Positions 1 to 6,267 of a stretch of DNA of 6,866 nt are shown here, piece after piece. The stretch covers positions 1 to 6,866 of the forward strand of contig QQUK01000259.1 of the NCBI GenBank assembly GCA_008501655.1, given 5' to 3'. Source of the stretch: Calditrichota bacterium. GTDB taxonomy: Bacteria; Zixibacteria; MSB-5A5; GN15; FEB-12. The notes below the pieces were generated by a model, which did not search any database, was not told where the DNA came from, and was given only the letters and a program-made list of their open reading frames with translations. Within the stretch, counting starts at the first letter, position 1, and each line of letters starts with the position of its first letter. Position numbers and translations under genes: made by a program.

Positions 1-827
1 GTCGGCGGGATAAAGAGAACTGTAAATATCGTCAGAAATTTGATCACTTCATTGGTTTTTGTAGAAATTGAGGAATAGTATACCTCAAGTGAAGAATTCA
101 GGATTTCTCTATGAAAATCAGTGATATCATTAATTCTTACCAGATGGTCAAAAACATCCGAGAAGTATACCGATGCAGTTTTGCTGATTAAACTGAATTG
201 TTCTTTTGACAATCTGTTTAAAGCCTCTTTTTGCGGGAGAACAATCCGTTTCAGGTGCACAATATCACGGCGAAGGGTAAAAATTGAGCGAATAGTATCC
301 TCGTCTGCCTCTCCTAAAACATCATCTTCAACTTGATCAACGTCAAACTCCAGAATATCGAGGGTTGTATTAAAATTATCGACGATAGTATCAACAACAG
401 CGTGGAATAAAAAGTCTGCTCCCCTGCCGACTAATCGTTCATCTCTTGCAGCTCGATGGTAGAGATAGTCAAATATACGGTGTTGATCGTAATGTACCGT
501 AACCAGCGTATTTTTTGATAAGAACAGATCAATTTCACCTATTTTTAATCCCTCATCCTTACCGACATAGTCGACAATCTGAAAGACCATAAACAGATAT
601 CTGCCGTAATCATCAATTTTGGTTCTTGGCTTTTCAGAGATAACATCTTCAATAGCAAGTGGATGGAATTTGAAATCGTGCGTTAAAACATATGATTCCT
701 CATCAGTCGGCTTACACAGATCAACCCAGATTATAGCGTTTTCATCAGCAATCAAAGAATCAAAATCAGCGATTCCATCGATTACATCAACGCCTTTATC
801 CGGCAGATAGTGAAAAGTCTTAATCAT
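1..827 (-). CDS. corA: CorA-family Mg2+/Co2+ transporter, C-terminus cut by window edge
   Basis: CorA proteins are homopentameric inner-membrane channels that import Mg2+ (also Co2+ and Ni2+). Reading the minus strand from the ATG at 827 gives 275 uninterrupted codons up to the left edge. The cytoplasmic funnel domain shows the family signature WVDL (34-37), HPLAIED (55-61) and a KIDDYGRYLF stretch (70-79). A long charged helical region follows, with VYFSDVFDHLVRINDITDFH at about 220-239. The sequence then reads TNEVIKFLTIF (258-268) into VLFIPPT, which is the usual entry to TM1. The GMN selectivity motif, TM2 and the basic C-terminus should follow within roughly 40-75 residues and lie outside the window. 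The ATG is preceded by GAGG seven bases upstream and overlaps the stop of the flippase-like gene as ATGA, so translation is probably coupled. The open frame here lacks a stop, so its truncation is only due to the window. Confidence 0.93.
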   Translation of the reverse strand, partial: MIKTFHYLPDKGVDVIDGIADFDSLIADENAIIWVDLCKPTDEESYVLTHDFKFHPLAIEDVISEKPRTKIDDYGRYLFMVFQIVDYVGKDEGLKIGEIDLFLSKNTLVTVHYDQHRIFDYLYHRAARDERLVGRGADFLFHAVVDTIVDNFNTTLDILEFDVDQVEDDVLGEADEDTIRSIFTLRRDIVHLKRIVLPQKEALNRLSKEQFSLISKTASVYFSDVFDHLVRINDITDFHREILNSSLEVYYSSISTKTNEVIKFLTIFTVLFIPP

Positions 828-1867
828 ATATTTTCCTCGTTTTCGATAAGTAAACCATCTTCATCTACTTTGTCAAACACGTAATCTTCTTCATGTTCCG
901 CTTTAATATCTTTAATGGAAATCTTTTCCATCTGCAGATAAATAAAGCCTAATAGTGCAATCGGCAATAAATCCAGCAAATGAAGAGCCAGGGCAAAAAG
1001 CACAGCATCAGCTTTGGCAACTGAAAAAGCTGCTAAAGATGTTGAAACAGCTATCTCAAACGTCCCTGCATTTCCCGGGGTTATCGGTACCATAAGTGCA
1101 ATCGTATTGATAATCATCACCGATGCAGCAGCAAAAATCGGAAGATCAAAGCCAAATGACAAGAGGAGAAAATAGACGACCAGTGTATGCGTAATCCAAC
1201 CGGCGATTGAATAGCCAAGTGAACCAAAGAAATGCTGGCTTGATTTTAAAAGATTGATTCCCTGGACGAATGAGCGAAGGAATTTTTTTATTCCGATATA
1301 TAAACTTGGCCATTTGTCCCTGTACTTTCTATGGCAAAAATCTACAATCGACTGTTGAAAACTCAAAATCAGATAAAGCAGAATCATTACGACCAGAGTT
1401 ATGCTGCCTATGATATAACTCATAGACCGGTATTCTTCCGGAAAAGCTATCACAACCGATGTCATCAGGAGAAAAATCAATAGCGAAATTGAATCAAAAA
1501 TTATTTCTAAAACGATTGTGGAAAATATAAATGTCTTTTTAAAACCTTCATTTTTTGAAAAAAGAAACATCCTTCCGACTTGCCCGGTCAATAACGGCAT
1601 AACGATGTTAAGAATTTGTCCGGCTGAATAAAGTGATATCGATCGCCAGCCGGTTATCTTCTTCTGCTGACTGACCATCATCTTCCAGCGAAGTGCTTTA
1701 GAGAGAATAAACAAAAATGAAAAAAGAATGGCCAAAAGAAGATATAGAAGATTAACACGATAATATAATGCTTCGATGTCAGCAAAACGAACATCTTTCA
1801 CACAATAAACCATCAGTGCAACAGCTATAAGAGTTCCCCAGAACTGTTTTTTCTTCAATAAAGCCAC
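824..1867 (-). CDS. Flippase-like integral membrane protein (LPG synthase TM family, UPF0104)
   Basis: This 347-residue polytopic membrane protein belongs to the lysylphosphatidylglycerol synthetase transmembrane region family (the MprF N-terminal flippase-like fold, AglD-like, UPF0104). Members are thought to move or act on lipids or lipid-linked sugars; the substrate here cannot be told. About seven to eight hydrophobic segments are visible, near 9-22, 38-57, 113-141, 149-170, 215-237, 243-262 and 284-311. Family motifs are LRWKMM (59-64), the NIVMPLLTGQVGR stretch (87-99, matching the usual N-x-x-x-P-x-x-x-G-x-x-x-R) and PITPGNAGTFE (261-271), the hallmark loop. There is no soluble aminoacyl-transferase domain, so it is not full MprF. 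The last 28 residues are strongly acidic (12 Asp/Glu). The start is GTG, with AAGGTG just upstream. A 90-nt gap separates it from batE, and its stop overlaps corA. The family is sure, the function is not. Confidence 0.88.
   Translation of the reverse strand: MALLKKKQFWGTLIAVALMVYCVKDVRFADIEALYYRVNLLYLLLAILFSFLFILSKALRWKMMVSQQKKITGWRSISLYSAGQILNIVMPLLTGQVGRMFLFSKNEGFKKTFIFSTIVLEIIFDSISLLIFLLMTSVVIAFPEEYRSMSYIIGSITLVVMILLYLILSFQQSIVDFCHRKYRDKWPSLYIGIKKFLRSFVQGINLLKSSQHFFGSLGYSIAGWITHTLVVYFLLLSFGFDLPIFAAASVMIINTIALMVPITPGNAGTFEIAVSTSLAAFSVAKADAVLFALALHLLDLLPIALLGFIYLQMEKISIKDIKAEHEEDYVFDKVDEDGLLIENEENI
835..838 (-). promoter_or_regulatory. Ribosome binding site of corA inside the upstream gene
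   Basis: On the minus strand GAGG (within ACGAGGAAAATAT) lies seven bases before the corA ATG at 827, inside the last codons of the flippase-like gene. It supports this start and the 4-nt stop/start overlap. Confidence 0.6.
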
Positions 1868-1871
1868 TATT

Positions 1872-1877
1872 CACCTT
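1872..1877 (-). promoter_or_regulatory. Ribosome binding site deciding the GTG start of the flippase-like gene
   Basis: Minus-strand AAGGTG ends four bases before GTG at 1867-1865, so the GG core is six bases away. No ATG gives a comparable N-terminus followed by the first hydrophobic segment, so the GTG start is preferred. Confidence 0.6.
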
Positions 1878-1895
1878 TCATTCACAGTAACGTTT

Positions 1896-1924
1896 AAAAT
1901 AGAGCTTTGAGTATAAACTGTCAA
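1896..1924 (-). promoter_or_regulatory. Candidate sigma70-type promoter for the flippase-corA pair
   Basis: In the 90-nt gap after batE the minus strand has a perfect TTGACA (1924-1919), a 17-base spacer and TATTTT (1901-1896, four of six matches to TATAAT). Initiation would fall near 1889, leaving a leader of about 20 nt before the GTG. The gap is AT-rich, so chance matches are likely. If the organism is a true Bacteroidota, its main sigma factor prefers a different -33/-7 pattern. No GC-rich hairpin with a T-run (intrinsic terminator) was seen between batE and this site, so read-through from the bat genes also remains possible. Confidence 0.4.
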
Positions 1925-1957
1925 TTAAATAAACTATAAGAAAGAGCAGTTAACTTG

Positions 1958-2704
1958 TTATATTTCAGCAACTAACTCTTTTTGAATCCATCCCCTGCGT
2001 TTATTTTCAAAGAGGACCTGATAATAATCTGTTGATTCAGATAATATCTCTACAACTAATCCTGGTGCTGCTTCGAGTTCAACATCCGATTGCTCTGATG
2101 CACCCGTAAAGACTTTGCTATCCTCAGCGATAATAACCGCTCGTTTTGTAAGATAATCACTTCTATATTTAAAAGTAGTCAATCCTCCGGCAATTACCAA
2201 AAAGACTAACGAAAAGACAACAAACATTCTGGTAAGGGTATTATTATAAACTAATGCAAATCGTAAAGTTATCGCGACAATGAAAAGTATAAAGAAAAAT
2301 GATGAAACCCAGGCAAGAAAATTAAGTTTATAGTTTTCAACAATAGACGTAAGGAATGCTGTAATCGGATTTAACTCCACTCCCTCCATCTGTACCGAAG
2401 AAAACCTCTGGGCAAACTCCAGATTTTGCTGGATATCCTGATCGGTTGGATCAATCCGTTTTGCTTTCATGTAGTTTAAGACCGCATGTCCAAGATCACC
2501 GTTTTTGAAATATGCATTCCCGAGATTAAAATACAAAGCAGCTGATTCGATTTCACTACTCTCAATCTGTTTATAAAGTTCAATAGCTTTAGAGTAATCT
2601 CTTTGTTTATAATAATCGTTTGCCTGCTGAAACAATTCAGTATCAGCAAACACAGACACAGTAAGTAAAAGAACAAAAATTATTATCACCAATACTTTAC
2701 TCAA
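1958..2704 (-). CDS. batE: BatE-like protein: signal peptide, TPR, two membrane helices, SH3-like domain
   Basis: This is the last gene of the Bat operon. The start chosen here is TTG at 2704, giving 248 residues and a textbook signal peptide (MSKVLVIIIFVLLL, cleavage after VFA before DTE). The same frame is open up to an ATG at 2743 (261 residues), but that start has no Shine-Dalgarno sequence and adds 13 odd residues before the signal peptide. From TTG numbering, two TPR units lie at about 21-51 and 54-87 (NLGNAYFKNGD is typical). Two hydrophobic helices lie near 125-147 and 159-178. A C-terminal SH3b-like domain follows (about 188-248) with VFTG, APGLVVEILSES and GWIQKE. This TPR-TM-TM-SH3 layout matches BatE of other bacteria. 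The TPR and SH3 parts should both face the periplasm and probably contact the other Bat proteins or the cell wall. The TTG overlaps the batD stop as TTGAGTAA, implying coupled translation. Confidence 0.87.
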   Translation of the reverse strand: MSKVLVIIIFVLLLTVSVFADTELFQQANDYYKQRDYSKAIELYKQIESSEIESAALYFNLGNAYFKNGDLGHAVLNYMKAKRIDPTDQDIQQNLEFAQRFSSVQMEGVELNPITAFLTSIVENYKLNFLAWVSSFFFILFIVAITLRFALVYNNTLTRMFVVFSLVFLVIAGGLTTFKYRSDYLTKRAVIIAEDSKVFTGASEQSDVELEAAPGLVVEILSESTDYYQVLFENKRRGWIQKELVAEI

Positions 2705-4502
2705 AATTGACCCCCACAATTTCAGCCATAATATTTTCGGCATCTGAGAGATCTTTGTTTATCTCTTCCTGAGTGATATTTGACGGTGCATACCTTGCAA
2801 AATCGGAACGTTTCATAATCGCAATGACCTGATTTACAAGTTCCTCGTTAGCATTACGTTCTTTGAGAAGTTCTTTTATTTTATCTGTCGTCAGACCATG
2901 TGGAGATATATTCAGTTTATCTGCAATAAACGATACCAACGCGGTATATACTTCCAGATAAAAATCAGCAGTTGTATTTGTGCTCGCAATTGACTTTGCT
3001 TTTGAGAGACGTTTTTTAGCTTCTTTGAGAGCAGCCTTGGAACGGGCATATCCAACATCACCGGATAATTTTTCATTTCGGATCCGTACAACCATCAGAC
3101 CGACAAACACAAGAACCGGAAGGGCATTTACAAATATATAAATCGGTTCTCTTAATGTAAGTCTTCCCTTCTGTCTGGTATCTCCTAAATCTTCTTTGAT
3201 AAACCGGATATCACGAGTATTAGAACTAATAACAGCATCAGGAGCATCAAAAGGAATATCCGCCGAGGCAATAAAACCTTCCGGTTTGGTTACTTTCAAT
3301 TTTATCGGCTTGGTTGATATTGCTTTATATTTATGAGTCGAAGGGTCAAAATAGTTAAATGCTATTGCCGGTATTTCAAGATCCCCGGGACGTTTTGGAA
3401 TAAAAACTTCTTCAAAGATTTTAGTACCGCCGATTTTATCATTTACTTTAGAGATATTCTCCGAGGTAGATGCTCTATATACACGAAACTTATCATCCAT
3501 CTCAGGGATAATCGGTTCAGCGACTGATTTAATATTGCCGGTACCGGAAACTTTAACGGTAACTGAAACAGGTTGATTTGCTTCCACTTCCGTTTTGTTT
3601 GCAGTTGCTGTAATATTAAACCGACCGATAGTTCCGGTGAAATCGTCCGGGCGAAGCATACCGGGAAGCTCTTTTACATTAACTTTTACAAGGTTACTTC
3701 TTATCGATACTTCCTTCCCCCGTCCAAAGAATCCAAAGAAATCATCCTGCCTGCTTGACTTTGATGCTACCGTTACCCGAATCAGTGCTCGGCCGATTTC
3801 AAGTTCCCCGGTTTGTGTCGGGAATAAAGCATATTTTCGTTCTATAACTTTGTATCTTGTTTTGTTTATCGTCTGGTAATAAGGTGCTTTGTTACCGAGA
3901 ATCTCTGTCCAGAAACCGGTTGTCGTCGGTTCGGATAGTTCCGGCGAACCGTAATACTGTATCGAAATATAAAATTTCAAAGTCAGCGTTATCTGCTCGT
4001 TAACATACGGAGTAGGATTGTCGACGACAGCTTCAAGAAAATAATTCTTGGTATCACCCCGGGCATCGACAACTTTATCTGATAATGATTTTGGAACTGA
4101 AGAGCCGTTACTCAGCACAGTCAACTCAACTTTATTACCTTTATACCGTTTGTTATTATAAACAACAGAAATCTGATCGATAGGAAAAGTACCGGGACGT
4201 TTTGGTACAAGTAAATACCTGTAGGTCAACGATGTATTGACAACCCCATTATTATAATTGAAATTTGATGACCGCCCCTGGGACATGACATCAAACATCG
4301 AGAGAGTCGGCATTTTAGGGTCTGGGAGGTTTTGGGTCTTTCCGGCAACAACAATCTGCAGAGTTGCAAATTCTTCCATACCGATTGTGTCTAAGTCTAA
4401 AGATACATCGACCGTGACTTCATCGGTTGTTTGAGCATTGATAATCCCTACAGATAATATTGCTATTGAGAACAATACTAATATGATAATTCTTCTCATC
4501 AT
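2697..4502 (-). CDS. batD: BatD-like protein (oxygen tolerance family)
   Basis: This 601-residue exported and anchored protein of the BatD family is thought to be the large extracytoplasmic scaffold of the Bat complex; no enzymatic motif is visible. A signal peptide covers about 1-23 (MMRRIIILVLFSIAIL, cleavage near INA-QTT). Three beta-rich, Ig-like modules follow. Each ends in a similar P-x-x-x-G-x-[FL]-x-I strand: PKRPGTFPI (100-108), PTQTGELEI (228-236) and PKRPGDLEI (369-377). One membrane helix (about 453-473, IYIFVNALPVLVFVGLMVV) is followed by positive residues, so the last ~125 residues are cytoplasmic. They form a helical, lysine-rich domain (488-505 and on) with LNISPHGLTTDKI and RSDFARYAP, both typical of BatD tails. 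The length is as expected. The gene starts with two ATGs, 3 nt after the batC stop with only a weak ribosome site, so it is probably translated by coupling. Its end overlaps batE. Confidence 0.93.
   Translation of the reverse strand: MMRRIIILVLFSIAILSVGIINAQTTDEVTVDVSLDLDTIGMEEFATLQIVVAGKTQNLPDPKMPTLSMFDVMSQGRSSNFNYNNGVVNTSLTYRYLLVPKRPGTFPIDQISVVYNNKRYKGNKVELTVLSNGSSVPKSLSDKVVDARGDTKNYFLEAVVDNPTPYVNEQITLTLKFYISIQYYGSPELSEPTTTGFWTEILGNKAPYYQTINKTRYKVIERKYALFPTQTGELEIGRALIRVTVASKSSRQDDFFGFFGRGKEVSIRSNLVKVNVKELPGMLRPDDFTGTIGRFNITATANKTEVEANQPVSVTVKVSGTGNIKSVAEPIIPEMDDKFRVYRASTSENISKVNDKIGGTKIFEEVFIPKRPGDLEIPAIAFNYFDPSTHKYKAISTKPIKLKVTKPEGFIASADIPFDAPDAVISSNTRDIRFIKEDLGDTRQKGRLTLREPIYIFVNALPVLVFVGLMVVRIRNEKLSGDVGYARSKAALKEAKKRLSKAKSIASTNTTADFYLEVYTALVSFIADKLNISPHGLTTDKIKELLKERNANEELVNQVIAIMKRSDFARYAPSNITQEEINKDLSDAENIMAEIVGVNFE
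2711..2715 (-). promoter_or_regulatory. G-rich ribosome binding site that favours the TTG start of batE
   Basis: The minus strand reads GTGGGGGTCAATTTTG: five G residues end six bases before the TTG at 2704. A GGGGG run can pair with the CCUCC anti-Shine-Dalgarno sequence, with one G-U wobble in the middle. Nothing comparable precedes the ATG at 2743 (AAGATCTCTCAG). Confidence 0.5.
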
Positions 4503-4505
4503 CGG

Positions 4506-5252
4506 TTACCAGTCATTCCCATCATAAGTTGCAGCTTTACGCTGCTGGCGTTTAATTGATTCCTGAACTTTTTGTTCAGCATCTTTTAATGCATTTAATA
4601 TACGTTCAGCATCCTCTTTTGACATCTCTTTTTCTTCACCCTGTTGAGGTTTTTGCTGTTGCTGCTGATCTTTATTTTCTTCATCGGACTCTCCCCCCTG
4701 CTGTTGTTGCTGCTGTTCATCCTGATTCTGTTCATCCTGATTTTGCTGCTCTTGTTGTTCCTGTTGCTGCTGGTCCTGCTCTTGTTGTTGATCCTGTTGG
4801 TTCTGCTGATTTTCCGGTTTCATCTGCTCTTTCAGCATTTTGCGGGCAAGTTCCAGATTATACTTAGCATCATGGTCATCGGGGTTAACTTCAAGTGATT
4901 TCTGATAACTGGCTATTGCGTTTTGATAATCACCTTTTTTAAAGTAGGCATTGCCAAGATTATATTGGGATCGCGCCTGCATATCCAGGTCTGTTGTTTC
5001 CAGTGCTTTTGTGTACTGCTCAATGGCGGCATCATAATCTTCCTGCTGGAATGAAACAGAGCCAAGATTGTAGGCTATCTCCGGTTTGTTGGGCATCTCT
5101 TCTTCTGCGGATTGATACAATTCCTGAGCTGTTTCAAAATTTGCTTCGGAGTATGCTCTGTTACCTTTTCTAACAAAATCGATGTAATCATCTGCAGATG
5201 CGGATAAAGTAAAGATAATCAGTAGAAATATTGTCAAAGTTATTTTTTTCAT
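4506..5252 (-). CDS. batC: BatC-like exported TPR protein with glutamine-rich linker
   Basis: This 248-residue protein has a signal peptide (MKKITLTIFLLIIFTLSASA, cleavage before DDY), so it acts in the periplasm. Three TPR units follow: about 22-55, 57-89 (YNLGSVSFQQEDYDAAIEQY) and 94-127 (YNLGNAYFKKGDYQNAI). TPRs bind peptides and partner proteins, so an assembly role in the Bat complex is likely. Residues 148-206 are a low-complexity linker of mostly Gln with Glu and Asp. The C-terminus returns to order: a charged helix KEDAERILNALKDAEQKVQ (212-230), a basic stretch and a terminal DW. This helix plus terminal Trp is a usual BatC ending. AAAGGA lies seven bases before the ATG, and the gap from batB is 3 nt. 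No membrane helix is seen apart from the signal peptide. If that peptide were not cleaved, the protein would be anchored. Confidence 0.92.
   Translation of the reverse strand: MKKITLTIFLLIIFTLSASADDYIDFVRKGNRAYSEANFETAQELYQSAEEEMPNKPEIAYNLGSVSFQQEDYDAAIEQYTKALETTDLDMQARSQYNLGNAYFKKGDYQNAIASYQKSLEVNPDDHDAKYNLELARKMLKEQMKPENQQNQQDQQQEQDQQQQEQQEQQNQDEQNQDEQQQQQQGGESDEENKDQQQQQKPQQGEEKEMSKEDAERILNALKDAEQKVQESIKRQQRKAATYDGNDW
4635..4811 (-). repeat. Low-complexity glutamine-codon tract within batC
   Basis: This is the stretch coding for BatC residues 148-206, built mainly of CAG/CAA codons mixed with GAA/GAC/GAT. The longest pure runs are six Gln (180-185) and five Gln (196-200). Codons are mixed rather than a perfect triplet repeat, which limits slippage, but in-frame length variation between relatives is likely. 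The plus strand of this tract gives long leucine-rich open frames that are artefacts. Confidence 0.85.
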
Positions 5253-5255
5253 AAT

Positions 5256-6266
5256 CTAATCCTTTAACGGTTTTTTCTTCTCAGATAAAAAGAATTCACC
5301 AACGATAAAAAAGAGTGCAATCAAAAGCGGCCATTGAAAACGGTCATCATACCGGGTCACTAAAGAACCTTCAAGTTCTTTTTTCTCAAGATTCGAAATC
5401 TCATCAAAAATAGCATCCAGTTCGATTTCTCCGGCAGTTGCATGATAATATTTTCCCCCGGTTTTCATTGAAATTTCCTTAAGAATATCGTCATGCAGCT
5501 TAGAAACAATGACTTCACCGTTTTTATCTTTTTTATAACCTACCTGTATATTATTACGGTCAACGATAGGAATAGGTTCCCCATTTGGATTACCTATACC
5601 GACTGTATAAATTTTAATTCCCTGTTCCCGGGCAAGCGCTGCAGCTGTTTCAACATTCTCCGAATGATCCTCTCCATCGGTCAACAAAAGTAGAATTTTA
5701 TATTTTTTTGTTTCTTTGTCAAACATCTTCGAAGATGTCTCAATAGCATCGGTTAAGTTCGTCCCCTGTATCGAAACCGATTCAGTATTGAGTGAACGCA
5801 AAAGCAGTCTTGCTGAAGAATAGTCCAATGTCAGCGGACATTGAGTGAAGGCGTTTCCGGCAAATGCAACCAGTCCGATTCTGTCACCTTGAAGTCGATC
5901 GATGATACCCTGAAGCTGTTGTTTTGCTTTTGTCAATCTATCCGGTTTCATATCACGAACAAGCATCGAATTGGAAACATCCAGAGCAACAACAATATCA
6001 AGACCTTCCCGTTTCACTTTTTCAAGATGGGTACCAAACTGTAAACGGGCTAATGCAAACACAATAAAAACAAGTCCGACAATTAGCAGCAACGCTTTGG
6101 TTCTTTGCCGGATAAACGAAATATACGGTGCATTTTTCATTATCAGAGGCAAGTCACCAAACAGATTCAGGAGTTTCTTTTTCCTGGCAATTGCCCAGAA
6201 TAAGAATATCCCGAAAAAGAGAACTAAAATCAAAAGAAGAAAGTTAAATGGTTCCGCAAATCTCAT
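5256..6266 (-). CDS. batB: BatB-like membrane-anchored VWA domain protein
   Basis: This 336-residue VWA protein is held in the inner membrane by N-terminal helices (about 7-27 and 57-74) and a C-terminal helix (about 310-327). The VWA domain spans roughly 88-295. The metal-ion-dependent adhesion site is complete: D96-V-S98-N-S100, T169 in QGTNLTDAI, and D197 in LLLLTDGEDH. It should therefore bind Mg2+ or a similar ion and engage a partner through it. FAGNAFTQCPLTLDYS (135-150) is a Bat VWA signature also found in BatA, and LTDGEDH marks it as BatB rather than BatA. The PIPI loop near 231-234 and the KLHDDIL segment are normal for BatB. It starts at ATG only one base after the batA stop, with AAGGAA about 11 bases upstream inside batA. 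Family members often work with a MoxR ATPase. Confidence 0.94.
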   Translation of the reverse strand: MRFAEPFNFLLLILVLFFGIFLFWAIARKKKLLNLFGDLPLIMKNAPYISFIRQRTKALLLIVGLVFIVFALARLQFGTHLEKVKREGLDIVVALDVSNSMLVRDMKPDRLTKAKQQLQGIIDRLQGDRIGLVAFAGNAFTQCPLTLDYSSARLLLRSLNTESVSIQGTNLTDAIETSSKMFDKETKKYKILLLLTDGEDHSENVETAAALAREQGIKIYTVGIGNPNGEPIPIVDRNNIQVGYKKDKNGEVIVSKLHDDILKEISMKTGGKYYHATAGEIELDAIFDEISNLEKKELEGSLVTRYDDRFQWPLLIALFFIVGEFFLSEKKKPLKD

Positions 6267-6267
6267 C

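Noticed and set aside
121..810. Plus-strand open frames of 71 and 63 codons at the left end
   Set aside because: The minus strand here is an uninterrupted 275-codon CorA frame with clear family motifs. The plus frames have no recognisable domain or ribosome site.
824..1867. Full MprF (lysylphosphatidylglycerol synthase)
   Set aside because: Only the transmembrane flippase-like part is present. The C-terminal aminoacyl-transferase domain is lacking and the protein ends in a short acidic tail.
1868..1957. Intrinsic terminator or small RNA between batE and the flippase gene
   Set aside because: No GC-rich stem followed by a T-run on the minus strand. The only palindrome noticed is the short GTTAAC.
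2476..2676. Minus-strand 66-codon frame inside batE
   Set aside because: It is in another frame of the batE signal peptide and TPR region, which is well supported. It is Cys/Leu-rich with no family features.
4556..4898. Two plus-strand open frames opposite batC, one extremely leucine-rich and resembling a membrane protein
   Set aside because: They are the reverse complement of the Gln/Glu codon tract (CAG/CAA read backwards gives CTG/TTG). batC in the other strand has a signal peptide, TPRs and a family-typical end.
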